Notes: generated from the letters alone by a model not told the origin. A stretch of 37,345 nt of DNA from Nitrosomonadaceae bacterium (GCA_030646695.1 JAUSLF010000046.1:1-37345); one strand, 5' to 3'; positions 7,448 to 16,429 are shown, counted from the stretch's first letter. Translations and numbers: made by a program.

Positions 7448-8617
7448 GTGGGAGTTCCTTTACGTCAACAGATAGCGGTCGGCAGTTACCTGCTCAAGCA
7501 AAAATTGAAAGGGGTCAAGAAGTATCCCCTGGTTCTGATGCTGGAACCTTTGTTTCGTTGCAATCTGGCCTGTGCGGGCTGCGGTAAAATCGACTATCCG
7601 GACGATATTCTGGACAAGCGTCTTACGTTTGAAGAATGCATGCAGGCGGTCGATGAATGTGATGCGCCGATGGTATCGATTCCGGGCGGCGAGCCGCTGA
7701 TTCACAAGGAAATGCCGCAAATCGTGGCAGGTATCATTGCCCGCAAGAAATATGTTTATCTGTGCACCAATGCGCTGTTGTTGAAAAAGAAGATAGACGA
7801 CTATACGCCGTCGCCTTATTTGACTTTCTCCATCCATCTCGATGGCATGCAAGAACGGCATGATGCCTCGGTGTGTCAGGAAGGTGTTTTTGATCGGGCA
7901 GTGGAGGCGATAAAGCTGGCACTGGCAAAGGGTTTCAGAGTCACCATCAACTGCACCCTGTTTCAGGGCGAAACCCCGAAAGATGTTGCCGAATTTCTCG
8001 ATTATGCCATGGAGCTGGGCGTTGAAGGTGCCACCATCGCACCCGGATTCAGCTACGAACGTGCCCCGCAGCAGGGCATTTTTATTAAAGGCAAGGATAC
8101 CAAGAAATTATTCCGGGGTATTTTTGAAATCGGCAAGACGCGCAAATGGAAGCTGAATCATTCCGCGCTTTATCTGGATTTTCTGGCGGGTAATCAGAGT
8201 TATCAGTGCACGCCATGGGGCAACCCGACGCGGAATGTGTTTGGCTGGCAGAAACCCTGTTATTTGTTGCCGGACGAAGGTTATGCGGCCAGTTTCCAGG
8301 AGTTGCTGGACGACACGCCCTGGGCTAAATACGGTAACAGCAGTAATCCCAAGTGCGCACAATGCATGGCGCATTGTGGTTATGAAGCGACTGCGGTTGA
8401 AGACATGCTGCAAAATCCGCTTAAAGCGCTCAGGGTATCGCTGCGCGGCCCCCTTACGGATGGACCGATGGCACCGGAACTGCCGCGAGTGTATGACGTT
8501 TCCCAGCCGCACCATGCCGGCAGAAAAGAGTTCCCCATCGCGGTAGTGGTTGAGCGCAAAGCAGATACGATGGGTTCTGCGTCCAGCGGGTCGGTTGGTA
8601 CTGGCACTGACGGGTAA
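7448..8617 (+). CDS. hpnH: Adenosyl-hopene transferase HpnH (radical SAM)
   Basis: Adds the 5'-deoxyadenosyl radical to diploptene, the first step toward C35 bacteriohopanepolyols. The radical-SAM motif CNLACAGC places the [4Fe-4S] ligands at C38, C42 and C45, followed by GKIDYPDDILDKRL, typical of HpnH. A C-terminal cysteine group (CAQCMAHCGYE) is also present. Three starts are possible: TTG 7433, ATG 7442 and GTG 7448. The Shine-Dalgarno GGAGGG (7435-7440) is 7 nt from the GTG but only 1-2 nt from the ATG. The GTG also gives MGVPLRQQ, the usual family N-terminus, so I chose it. The 389-aa protein ends in a low-complexity Ser/Gly tail. It follows ispH by 76 bp. Confidence 0.95.
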   Translation: MGVPLRQQIAVGSYLLKQKLKGVKKYPLVLMLEPLFRCNLACAGCGKIDYPDDILDKRLTFEECMQAVDECDAPMVSIPGGEPLIHKEMPQIVAGIIARKKYVYLCTNALLLKKKIDDYTPSPYLTFSIHLDGMQERHDASVCQEGVFDRAVEAIKLALAKGFRVTINCTLFQGETPKDVAEFLDYAMELGVEGATIAPGFSYERAPQQGIFIKGKDTKKLFRGIFEIGKTRKWKLNHSALYLDFLAGNQSYQCTPWGNPTRNVFGWQKPCYLLPDEGYAASFQELLDDTPWAKYGNSSNPKCAQCMAHCGYEATAVEDMLQNPLKALRVSLRGPLTDGPMAPELPRVYDVSQPHHAGRKEFPIAVVVERKADTMGSASSGSVGTGTDG

Positions 8618-8674
8618 ACGATCTGCTATCCTGAACTGGGTGCATTAAGTGTCTCTACTGGAAAGGTTGCCAAT

Positions 8675-9304
8675 ATGAGAATCTTGCCCGGAATCAAGTC
8701 TGTTTCGCACTTCTGCATGATAGCAGTGACGCTGCTGGTTACGTCCACGTCCTGGGCTCAGAATCCGGAGCCTGGTAGTCCGGAACAGGTCGTGCGGCGT
8801 TTTCATGAATCGCTGCTCGAGGCGATGCGCGAGGGCGGCAGGCTGGGCTATCGAGGCCGCCTCGAGCTGCTGGCGCCCGCCATTGATCGCTCACACGATC
8901 TTGATTTTATCGCACGTATCACCCTGGGGAGCCACTGGACCAAGTTGGACCCAGAGCAGCAGCGCATATTTACCGATACCTTCCGGCAACTCAGTATCAG
9001 CAGCTACGCAGGATGGTTCAAAAGCCACGAAGGTGAGCGTTTTGAATTCATGGAGCAGCAGCCCATGCCGCGGGAACAGGTATTGGTGCGGAGTCAGTTG
9101 GTGCAGGCAAAAGGCGAGGTCGTACGTTTCGACTACGTCCTGCGGCAAACAAAAGACGGCTGGCGTATCATCAACATTCTGGCCGATGGTGTCAGCGACC
9201 TTGCGCTGAAACGTGTCGAATACCGTGCCGTCCTCGAGCGGGATGGCTTTCCGGCGCTCATCGACATGCTCAAGAAAAAGATCGTCCAGAGCGAGCAGAA
9301 CTAA
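8675..9304 (+). CDS. hpnM: Hopanoid-associated MlaC/Ttg2D-like periplasmic protein HpnM
   Basis: The 209-aa protein has a signal peptide of about 28 residues (ending TSTSWA) and an MlaC/toluene-tolerance fold: an N-terminal helical segment (EQVVRRFHESLLEAM), the central FIARITLGSHWTKLDPEQQ and a C-terminal beta half with GWRIINILADGVSDLALKR. MlaC proteins ferry phospholipids across the periplasm. HpnM is the paralogue found in hopanoid clusters and is presumed to handle hopanoids or associated lipids. The ATG at 8675 follows GAAAGG. It lies 57 bp after hpnH, on the same strand. The following gap to hpnN holds a short inverted-repeat element rather than a terminator with a T-run. Confidence 0.88.
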   Translation: MRILPGIKSVSHFCMIAVTLLVTSTSWAQNPEPGSPEQVVRRFHESLLEAMREGGRLGYRGRLELLAPAIDRSHDLDFIARITLGSHWTKLDPEQQRIFTDTFRQLSISSYAGWFKSHEGERFEFMEQQPMPREQVLVRSQLVQAKGEVVRFDYVLRQTKDGWRIINILADGVSDLALKRVEYRAVLERDGFPALIDMLKKKIVQSEQN

Positions 9305-9391
9305 GGAACCTCTGAACAAGTCCTCCGTGGAGCACAACACAGCAAGCGCCAGATTTTACCGCAACCCGTGTGGGACATATTTAGAGGTTCC
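9305..9391. mobile_element. 87-bp element with imperfect terminal inverted repeats (MITE-like)
   Basis: GGAACCTCT at 9305-9313 and AGAGGTTCC at 9383-9391 are perfect 9-bp ends. Over 19 bp the ends match at 16 positions, reading GGAACCTCTGAACAAGTCC on the left. Such ends resemble insertion-sequence termini of the IS5/IS4 type. The flanks read CTAA (left, including the hpnM stop) and CTGA (right), a possible 4-bp target duplication with one change. There is no coding capacity. It fills most of the hpnM-hpnN gap. It could be a transposon-derived MITE or only a large hairpin. No other copy was seen in the window. Confidence 0.5.
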
Positions 9392-9426
9392 CTGATTATT
9401 GATCGTTCCAATTTGCCTCCTGAAGG

Positions 9427-12102
9427 ATGACCGCAATAGTGGAAGCTTCGCATAGCCGTAGCTATCGTGCCTTTGCACGCTGGGTCGCTGCTTCCTATCA
9501 TTACGCCGCATGGATACTGCTCGCATCGTTACTGATTGCAGTGGCATGCGCCGTATACACATCACGCAATCTGGGTATGAATAGCGCTACCACAGATATG
9601 CTCTCTGAGCACCTGCCGTTTCGCGCCAATTACAAGCACTACAAGAAAACGTTTCCCCAGGATCAGGACATGGACACTCTGGTGCTGGTGCTGGACGCCC
9701 CTACACCCGAGCAGGCGCACACTGCCACCAAGCGCTTGGCGGAGCGTCTGAAAGAAGACGCCACAAATATTAAAGATACTTATCTTCCGAGCGGAGATGT
9801 TTTTTTCGAGCGCAATGGCCTGCTTTATGAAAGCATACCGGAGCTTGGACGCATCACCGATCGTCTGGCAGCGGCACAACCGCTGATTGCGCGCATCGCC
9901 GGCAACCCCACTTTGCATACCTTCGCCTCGGTGCTCACGGAAGCGGTGGAAGAGTTGCGTGCTGGACGTAGTCTGGAACTGGAATCCGTTCTGGGCGGAG
10001 TGAGCGCAACTCTGGATGCAAGACTCGCCGGTGTACCGCGGGCACTGTCATGGCAAGTACTGTTCCGTGGCGAGGCGCAGAAAAGCACTTACCGGGAGCT
10101 GATGACGGTACAGCCGAAGCTGGACTACACCCAGTTAGCGGCAGCTGAACAATCGATTACGGCACTGCGCGCTACTGCACGGGATCTGACGGAGGATGGC
10201 TCAGTGCGACTGCGCGTTACCGGCGACGTGGCGCTGGCTGACGAGGAACTCAAAAGCGCGATGCATGGCACGGAATACGCCGGGTTGCTCGCACTTGTAC
10301 TGGTGACGGTGGTGCTTTATTTTGCGCTGCATACGGCTGGTCCAATCCTTACCGTGCTGCTTAGCCTGGTGCTGGGCCTGCTGCTTACGGCGGCTTTCGC
10401 CGCCGCGGCAGTTGGTCAGTTGAACGTCATCTCAATTGCGTTTGCGGTGCTATATGTAGGCCTCGGGGTAGATTATGCGATCCATTTCCTGCTGCGATAC
10501 CGCGAGCTGCTGGAAGATGGCCAGCCAACGGTGCAAGCTTTGCAGGCAACTGGCGGCGACACCGGGCATTCACTATTTTTATGCGCTGTCACAACCGCTA
10601 TCGGCTTCTACGCATTCATGCCCACCGCCTACCGTGGGGTTGCAGAGCTGGGATTGATCGCAGGCACTGGCATGCTGATCAGTCTGGTGGTTACCCTAAC
10701 CCTGGCACCTGCCTTGCAACGCTACTTGCCGACACGACCTGGAGCGGCATCTACTGGTGCAGAGGGTTCCCTGGGCAAGCTGCTCGAGTTGCCTTTGCGG
10801 TGGCGTAAAGTGGTGTATGCTGGTACTTTTGCCGCACTGCTCGCTGCCGTGGCAGTGTTGCCGAAGATTGAGTTCGACTACAACCTGCTGAATCTGCAGG
10901 ATCAGCGGGGAGAAGCCGTGCAGACTTTCCGCGAGTTGCTGGCAGAAACCGAGCACTCACCGTGGCATGCGGTTGCGCTAGCCGACAATGAGGTGGAAGT
11001 GGATCGGCTGGCACAGCGCTTGACCGGTCTGCCTGAAGTCAGCAGAGTGGTCACGGTCCTCGATTTCATACCAACAGCGCAGGAGGAGAAGCTCGCCCTC
11101 ATCGAAGAGATGGCGCTTACGCTGGGGCCGCTCACGCTCGCGGCAGCGCCGCCGGTAGCAAACCAGTACACGCTGGCACAGCAGCGCGCAGCACTGGGTG
11201 CGCTGAGCACCGCGCTGGACCGGTTCATTGCCGAACGGCCCGACCACCCTGCATTAGTACCCGCTCGCAGCCTCAGGACATCGCTGGGCGCGTTACTCAC
11301 CCATTTCGACACGGCCAGCAGCGACGACAAGAACAAGTTACTACATGCTGTTGGCAAAGATCTGCTCGCCCTGTTGCCCGATGCCATGCAGCGCCTGCAC
11401 ACCTCGATCGAGGCCACCCCGTTCAATCAGCAGCAGTTGCCCGAATCATTGCGCACACGCTGGCACAGCCAGACAGGACAGTATCGGATCGCAATTTATC
11501 CGGCAGAGAATATCAATGACAATCAGGCGCTGCGACGTTTCGTGCGGGCGGTGCAGCAGGAGGCGCCGCAAGCCACCGGTGCGCCGGTGATAAGTCTGGA
11601 AGCAGGCGAAGCCGTGGTGCAGGCATTCATCCTGGCTTTCTCGCTGGCGCTGGCGGGGATTATCATAATACTTTTGGTAATGCTGCGCAGCGTGGCATCT
11701 ACTTTGTTGGTGTTGACCCCTCTTTTGCTGGCCGCTCTATTCACCGGTGCTGCCACAGTATTGCTGGGCGTTCAGTTCAATTTTGCAAATATCATTGCCT
11801 TGCCGCTGTTGTTGGGTATCGGTCTCGACAGCGGCCTCCACATGGTGCACCGAAGCCGTAGTGACGGGACGACCCACGAGGAACTGATGCATACTAGCAC
11901 TACGCGCGCGATTTTTTACAGCGCGTTGACTACTTTGGTCGGTTTTGGCAGTCTGGCGTTCTCATCGCACCAGGGTACCGCCAGCATGGGGGTGCTGCTC
12001 ACCATAGGGCTGGCGCTTACGCTGATCTGCATTCTGGTGATATTGCCAGTGTTGCTGGCGACTGCGGCCCGGGGGAGGATTCATGAGAAAGTTATGCCCT
12101 AG
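9427..12102 (+). CDS. hpnN: Hopanoid RND-family transporter HpnN
   Basis: Inner-membrane RND protein that moves hopanoids toward the outer membrane; the family is known from Rhodopseudomonas and Burkholderia. The 891-aa product has the full RND layout: TM1 near residues 26-45, a large periplasmic domain, a helix bundle from about 277 to 430, a second periplasmic domain, and a second bundle from about 735 to 885. The signature motifs VGLGVDYAIH and LGIGLDSGLH lie in the fourth helix of each half. The ATG at 9427 directly abuts GAAGG, an unusually short spacing. A GTG at 9439 would instead sit about 12 nt away. An in-frame TGA just upstream excludes earlier starts. It ends 98 bp before the MlaA-like gene. 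Confidence 0.95.
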   Translation: MTAIVEASHSRSYRAFARWVAASYHYAAWILLASLLIAVACAVYTSRNLGMNSATTDMLSEHLPFRANYKHYKKTFPQDQDMDTLVLVLDAPTPEQAHTATKRLAERLKEDATNIKDTYLPSGDVFFERNGLLYESIPELGRITDRLAAAQPLIARIAGNPTLHTFASVLTEAVEELRAGRSLELESVLGGVSATLDARLAGVPRALSWQVLFRGEAQKSTYRELMTVQPKLDYTQLAAAEQSITALRATARDLTEDGSVRLRVTGDVALADEELKSAMHGTEYAGLLALVLVTVVLYFALHTAGPILTVLLSLVLGLLLTAAFAAAAVGQLNVISIAFAVLYVGLGVDYAIHFLLRYRELLEDGQPTVQALQATGGDTGHSLFLCAVTTAIGFYAFMPTAYRGVAELGLIAGTGMLISLVVTLTLAPALQRYLPTRPGAASTGAEGSLGKLLELPLRWRKVVYAGTFAALLAAVAVLPKIEFDYNLLNLQDQRGEAVQTFRELLAETEHSPWHAVALADNEVEVDRLAQRLTGLPEVSRVVTVLDFIPTAQEEKLALIEEMALTLGPLTLAAAPPVANQYTLAQQRAALGALSTALDRFIAERPDHPALVPARSLRTSLGALLTHFDTASSDDKNKLLHAVGKDLLALLPDAMQRLHTSIEATPFNQQQLPESLRTRWHSQTGQYRIAIYPAENINDNQALRRFVRAVQQEAPQATGAPVISLEAGEAVVQAFILAFSLALAGIIIILLVMLRSVASTLLVLTPLLLAALFTGAATVLLGVQFNFANIIALPLLLGIGLDSGLHMVHRSRSDGTTHEELMHTSTTRAIFYSALTTLVGFGSLAFSSHQGTASMGVLLTIGLALTLICILVILPVLLATAARGRIHEKVMP

Positions 12103-12200
12103 TTTAATGATTTTTGTTTATACTTTGCACCGCTGAAGCGGACTCCGCATTACCGAACGGAACTAGATCGATGGGAGAACAATCCAATTAATATTTAATC

Positions 12201-13154
12201 ATGAAGCCTAATCGCCTGACTACAACCTTGTTACTGCTATCTGCCGTGCTGTTCGCAGGTTGCGCTACCATACCCCAGAATGACCAGAGCGACCAGACTG
12301 CCCGGAATGCCAATCCAGTCGATCCCTACGAGAACACCAACCGCACATTTTACAAGATCACCGATGCTGTTGACCGGCACGTTCTGGAGCCAGTCGCCCA
12401 TGCCTACATAGTGCATGTGCCTAGCCCCTTGCGGCGTTCGATCGGAAATTTCTATGATAACGTGGCTTATCCAAACGTAGCTCTGAACGCCTTTCTGCAA
12501 GGCAAGGTGCAACAGGGACTCGAGGATACTTTGCGCTTTGCCGTCAATTCAACCATAGGCCTGTTTGGACTGTTTGACATGGCAACCCCTATGGGATTAA
12601 AGCAGAACGACGAGGATTTCGGGCAGACATTGGGAGTGTGGGGTGTTGATACCGGCTCTTATTTGTTTCTTCCTTTTCTCGGTCCCAGCAGCAGTCGCGA
12701 TGTATCCAGCGTCCCTGTCAGTATGATCACCAACGCACTTTTTTATATAAGCAGCGCCGCAATCTTTGCGCCCATAGGTGTCCTGGGGATCATTGATAAG
12801 CGCGCACGGTTGTCGGGCTCCATGCTCATTCGCGATCAAGCGGCGCTGGACGCCTATCTGTTCGTGCGTGAGGCCTCTTTGCAGCAGCGCAAGCATCAGA
12901 TCTATGACGGTAACCCGCCACCTGAAAGCTATGACGATCCTTCACAGGATGATTCCATGGAGGACGGTTCAGTGCAGGATAATCCCTTACAGAATAATCC
13001 CGCAAGAGATCGTCGTACCGACAGGGTGTCACGGTTGCAGAATGATCCAGTAAAAATGACGCTAGATCTCCCGCGGGCCAATCTTCAGCAGATTGATCTT
13101 GAGCATAATCCCGCAAGGGATCGGCGCACAGACAGAACGCTGCTGCTGCATTAA
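12201..13154 (+). CDS. mlaA: VacJ/MlaA-family outer membrane lipoprotein with repeat-bearing C-terminal tail
   Basis: MlaA removes phospholipids from the outer leaflet of the outer membrane and passes them to MlaC. The lipoprotein signal ends in LFAGC (C21). The family core is clear: DPYENTNRTFYKITDAVDRH (residues 41-60), YPNVALNAFLQGK, LFDMATPMGL, DFGQTLGVWGVDTGSY and LPFLGPSSSRD. The usual family length is about 230-260 aa. This protein is 317 aa because of a charged, Pro/Asp/Asn-rich tail from about residue 236, in which NPARDRRTDR occurs twice (266-275 and 303-312). It sits between hpnN and shc rather than beside mlaFEDB, so it probably works with HpnM and HpnN in hopanoid or lipid trafficking (inference). 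The upstream ribosome-binding site is weak. Confidence 0.9.
   Translation: MKPNRLTTTLLLLSAVLFAGCATIPQNDQSDQTARNANPVDPYENTNRTFYKITDAVDRHVLEPVAHAYIVHVPSPLRRSIGNFYDNVAYPNVALNAFLQGKVQQGLEDTLRFAVNSTIGLFGLFDMATPMGLKQNDEDFGQTLGVWGVDTGSYLFLPFLGPSSSRDVSSVPVSMITNALFYISSAAIFAPIGVLGIIDKRARLSGSMLIRDQAALDAYLFVREASLQQRKHQIYDGNPPPESYDDPSQDDSMEDGSVQDNPLQNNPARDRRTDRVSRLQNDPVKMTLDLPRANLQQIDLEHNPARDRRTDRTLLLH
12996..13135 (+). repeat. 29-bp direct repeat pair in the MlaA-like tail
   Basis: Positions 12996-13024 and 13107-13135 match at 25 of 29 bases and both encode NPARDRRTDR. A shorter ATAATCCC motif also occurs just before the first copy. The tail seems to have grown by segmental duplication. Confidence 0.8.
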
Positions 13155-13357
13155 CAGAGTGCCAATCACCAGGCCAGAGCTGCCGCTGACGACAATGAAA
13201 CGAGTTGCTCCACGCCGCATGCATGGAACCAAGACGCACGACCTCAGTCTGATGTAATCATCCCGGCGCCTGCTGTTGGGAGCGTATCAATGGGTTACAA
13301 TATAAAATTGTTTAATAAAATATTTGGCACGAAAATAATTAATGAGGCTTCGATTGT

Positions 13358-15340
13358 ATGACTAGAACATCTCTGCGGGATAGCAGCGGCAACCGCACGA
13401 GCAAGATTGCTGCTGCTGGCCAGTGGCCAGACTCGGAGCGAGACGCAACAACAGGTGTTACGGCGCTGGAAAATGCGCTTGCCGTGGCGCGTACGGCTCT
13501 GCTGTCCCTGCAGAAGCAGGACGGACACTGGTGTTTCCCGCTGGAGGCAGACTGCACGATCTCGTCCGAATATATCCTGATGATGCACTTCATGAATGAT
13601 GTTGACGTCGATCTGGAAGTCAGGCTGGCCCGATTTATCCGTGAGCAGCAGGATCTGGAGCATAGTGGTTGGGCGCTGTACTATGGCGGTCACTTCGACC
13701 TGAGTTGCACGATCAAGGCTTACTATGCCCTGAAGATCGTCGGTGATTCACCGGACGCGCCGCATATGGTGCGTGCCCGTACAGCCGTTCTGGCGCATGG
13801 CGGCGCAGCGCGGGGCAACTCATTCACCCGGATACTGCTCGCCATGTGGGGTCAGATCCCCTGGCGCGGGGTGCCATTCATGCCGGTGGAGATTATATTG
13901 TTGCCCCGCTGGTTTCCGTTTCACCTGAGCAAGATTGCCTACTGGTCGCGCACCGTGACCGTGCCGCTGACTATTCTGTGCTCCCTGAAGGTGCAGGCTG
14001 CCAATCCGCGCAAAATTGATATTCCCGAACTGTTCACCGTGCCCGCAGAAGATGAACGCGACTACTTTCCGGTGCGTACAACCCTTAATCGGCTGTTCCT
14101 GCTGATCGAGCGCACTGCTTCATTATTCGAACCACTCATTCCGCAGGTCCTGCGTCGGGTTGCGCTCCGCCGTGCAGAACAGTGGATAGTGGAACGGCTT
14201 AACGGCGAGTGCGGTCTGGGAGGGATTTTCCCCGCCATGGTGTATGCCAGCGAGGCGCTGGCATTGCTGGGATATGCCTACGAACATCCTTACCGAGAGC
14301 AGTGCCGCCGGGCTCTACGCGGATTGTTGGTGGAGGAGGGCGAGCGCACCTGGTGCCAGCCGTGCACCTCGCCGGTGTGGGACACTGTCCTTGCAACCCT
14401 CGCCTTGCAGGAAGATGTGGGCGCAGACCAGAAGTCGATCCGCAAAGCCCTTGATTGGCTGGTGCCTCTGCAGATACTCGATGCGCCCGCAGACTGGCAG
14501 GAAGATCACCCTGGGTTGGCTGGCGGCGGTTGGGCCTTCCAATATGCCAACCCTCACTACCCCGATCTGGATGATACTGCTGCAGTGGCTTGGGCAATGC
14601 ATCAGGCGAACCCCCAAGCTTATCATGAAAGTCTGGAGCGGGCAGCAGACTGGCTTGCCGGGATGCAGTCCAGCAACGGCGGTTTTGCAGCATTTGATGC
14701 GGACAACACTTATTACTATCTCAACGAAATCCCGTTTGCTGACCACGGCGCATTGCTTGATCCGCCTACCAGCGACGTCAGTGCCCGGTGTACAGGCTTC
14801 CTGGCGCTGTACGGCAAGGCCGAACAGCAGGACAGTATGAAACGGGGATTGAGTTACTTGTTCAGCGAGCAGGAACCGAGTGGTGCCTGGTTCGGACGCT
14901 GGGGCAGTAATTATATTTATGGTACCTGGTCGGTGATGGAGTCCTTGCGGCTGGCCCGTGTGGATACTGACCATATTGCTATCCGCCGTGCGGTGCAATG
15001 GCTCAAATCCGTGCAGCGCGACGATGGTGGTTGGGGTGAGAGCAACGATAGCTACTTCGAACCGCAACAGGCCGGACAATTTTTTACGAGCACCCCATGT
15101 CAGACCGCCTGGGCGCTATTGGGTCTAATGGCAGCAGGTGAGGTCAATAGCCAAGCAGTACGGCATGGCATTGCATACTTGATACGTATACAGGGTAACG
15201 ACGGTCTGTGGAGCCAGCCATGGTTTAATGCGCCGGGCTTTCCACGGGTCTTCTATTTAAGATATCACGGCTATGCGAAGTACTTCCCTTTGTGGGCCCT
15301 GGCAAGATTTCACGCGCTGACTCGGAAGACTTTCGTGTGA
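13358..15340 (+). CDS. shc: Squalene-hopene cyclase
   Basis: Cyclises squalene to the pentacyclic hopene and hopanol in one step, as a monotopic inner-membrane enzyme. The 660-aa protein has the catalytic acid motif DLDDTA at residues 403-408, with D405 matching the proton donor of the Alicyclobacillus enzyme. Several QW repeats are visible, such as MQSSNGGFAAFDADN, SEQEPSGAWFGRWG, SVQRDDGGWGESNDSY and IQGNDGLWSQPW. A GAGG lies about 11 nt before the ATG at 13358. The 203-bp gap upstream of shc is AT-rich near the gene, with a TACAAT box and an ACAAT-ATAAA-ATTGT repeat, so an internal promoter is possible. The stop overlaps the start of hpnG. Confidence 0.97.
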   Translation: MTRTSLRDSSGNRTSKIAAAGQWPDSERDATTGVTALENALAVARTALLSLQKQDGHWCFPLEADCTISSEYILMMHFMNDVDVDLEVRLARFIREQQDLEHSGWALYYGGHFDLSCTIKAYYALKIVGDSPDAPHMVRARTAVLAHGGAARGNSFTRILLAMWGQIPWRGVPFMPVEIILLPRWFPFHLSKIAYWSRTVTVPLTILCSLKVQAANPRKIDIPELFTVPAEDERDYFPVRTTLNRLFLLIERTASLFEPLIPQVLRRVALRRAEQWIVERLNGECGLGGIFPAMVYASEALALLGYAYEHPYREQCRRALRGLLVEEGERTWCQPCTSPVWDTVLATLALQEDVGADQKSIRKALDWLVPLQILDAPADWQEDHPGLAGGGWAFQYANPHYPDLDDTAAVAWAMHQANPQAYHESLERAADWLAGMQSSNGGFAAFDADNTYYYLNEIPFADHGALLDPPTSDVSARCTGFLALYGKAEQQDSMKRGLSYLFSEQEPSGAWFGRWGSNYIYGTWSVMESLRLARVDTDHIAIRRAVQWLKSVQRDDGGWGESNDSYFEPQQAGQFFTSTPCQTAWALLGLMAAGEVNSQAVRHGIAYLIRIQGNDGLWSQPWFNAPGFPRVFYLRYHGYAKYFPLWALARFHALTRKTFV

Positions 15341-16059
15341 GGGTGGTGGGTATTGTCACCGCCATGCGGGTGGAAGCACGCTGTCTTACCTCATTGAATC
15401 TGCCCTTTAATGCAAGGGTCAGTCTGGGAGATGGGGCAGCGATCTGGCTGAGCGGGATGGGTGAACAGGCGGCACGGGAGGCGGCAGAAGGATTGCAAGC
15501 GAGTGGTTGCACCACTCTGGTGAGTTTCGGGCTCGCGGGTGCGCTGGATTCAAATTTGCGTCCGGGAGACCTGGTGCTGCCGGAGTCGATTCACGCCGGC
15601 TACATACTGCCAGTCGACCTGGACTGGCGTAATCGTCTGCGACAGCGCTTACCTGCTCACTTGAGTGTTGCGACTGGCATACTGGCTGCGAGTTCGGGAG
15701 TGCTGACCTCGGCGGGTGCCAAACGTGAGCTGGCAGAAGCGACCGGGGCCTGTGCGGTGGACATGGAAAGTGGTGCGGTGGCCGAGGTGGCTGCGAGAAC
15801 CGGCGTGCCATTTCTTGCGGTGCGGGTGATTGCAGACCCGGTTGAGTTTTCACCGCCCCCATCCCTGCTCCATGCAGTACGCCCCGACGGCAGTGCGGAT
15901 CCAGCCCGACTGCTGGCTTTGTTGTTGCGACGATCCGTGACTCTGGGCACACTGCTGCGCCTCGCCGCGCAACTCCGCGCCGCGCGTTCCACTCTACTGA
16001 CAGTGGTGCGGCATGCAGGCACAGAACTGGGGGCTGTTTCCGATCAAGCCCACAGTTGA
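15337..16059 (+). CDS. hpnG: Hopanoid-associated nucleoside phosphorylase HpnG
   Basis: Removes adenine from adenosylhopane to give ribosylhopane, the step after HpnH. The 240-aa protein belongs to the purine-nucleoside/MTA phosphorylase fold: VVGIVTAMRVEARCL at the start, SFGLAGALDSNLRPGDLVLP in the core and VDMESGAVAEVAARTGVPF with the conserved purine-site glutamate. The open frame extends back to 15292, but GTG at 15337 overlaps the shc stop as GTGA, with GGAAGA (15324-15329) seven nt upstream. This is the usual arrangement for coupled translation. GTG codons at 15343 and 15346 are alternatives. The C-terminal 35-40 residues are Arg/Leu-rich and less conserved-looking. It is the last + strand gene of the hopanoid cluster. 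Confidence 0.88.
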   Translation: MRVVGIVTAMRVEARCLTSLNLPFNARVSLGDGAAIWLSGMGEQAAREAAEGLQASGCTTLVSFGLAGALDSNLRPGDLVLPESIHAGYILPVDLDWRNRLRQRLPAHLSVATGILAASSGVLTSAGAKRELAEATGACAVDMESGAVAEVAARTGVPFLAVRVIADPVEFSPPPSLLHAVRPDGSADPARLLALLLRRSVTLGTLLRLAAQLRAARSTLLTVVRHAGTELGAVSDQAHS

Positions 16060-16093
16060 GCGCCAGACCATGTTGCAGCGGATTGACTTATGC

Positions 16094-16169
16094 TGGGGTG
16101 GCTGATGGGGTTCGAACCCACGACGACCGGAATCACAATCCGGGACTCTACCGCTGAGCTACAGCCACC
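16094..16169 (-). tRNA. tRNA-His (GTG)
   Basis: A complete cloverleaf reads on the minus strand with anticodon GTG and T-loop GGTTCGAACC. The acceptor stem GTGGCTG/CAGCCAC is preceded by the extra G-1 (16169), which pairs with discriminator C73, the identity element of tRNA-His. The 3' CCA (16094-16096) is encoded. Confidence 0.97.
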
Positions 16170-16235
16170 ATTTGAAAAAAACAAGAATCACACAGGTTCG
16201 TGAGTTCCGATGTAATTCGCTAAAGCGGTACTCCA

Positions 16236-16312
16236 TGGCGTGCCCGACAGGAATCGAACCTGTAACCCCCAGCTTAGAAGGCTGGTGCTCTATCCGGTTG
16301 AGCTACGGGCAC
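16236..16312 (-). tRNA. tRNA-Arg (TCT)
   Basis: A 77-nt cloverleaf reads on the minus strand with acceptor stem GTGCCCG/CGGGCAC, anticodon TCT in CCTTCTAAG, discriminator G and encoded CCA. It lies 66 nt from tRNA-His in the same transcript. Confidence 0.97.
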
Positions 16313-16352
16313 TACTCAAACCGGGCTTGCCCTGAATCAACAGAGCGTAAAT

Positions 16353-16429
16353 TGGTCGGGGTGGAGAGATTTGAACTCCCGACATCCTGGTCCCAAACCA
16401 GGCGCGCTACCAGGCTACGCTACACCCCG
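16353..16429 (-). tRNA. tRNA-Pro (TGG)
   Basis: A 77-nt cloverleaf reads on the minus strand with acceptor stem CGGGGTG/CACCCCG, anticodon TGG in GTTTGGGAC, discriminator A and encoded CCA. It is first in the tRNA operon, directly behind the promoter. The Pro-Arg-His combination resembles the mixed argX-hisR-leuT-proM operon of enterobacteria. Confidence 0.97.

Noticed and set aside
9305-9391. Inverted repeat as a simple terminator between hpnM and hpnN
   Set aside because: The arms are about 70 bp apart with no T-run after the second arm, so it does not look like a rho-independent terminator; hence the MITE-like reading.
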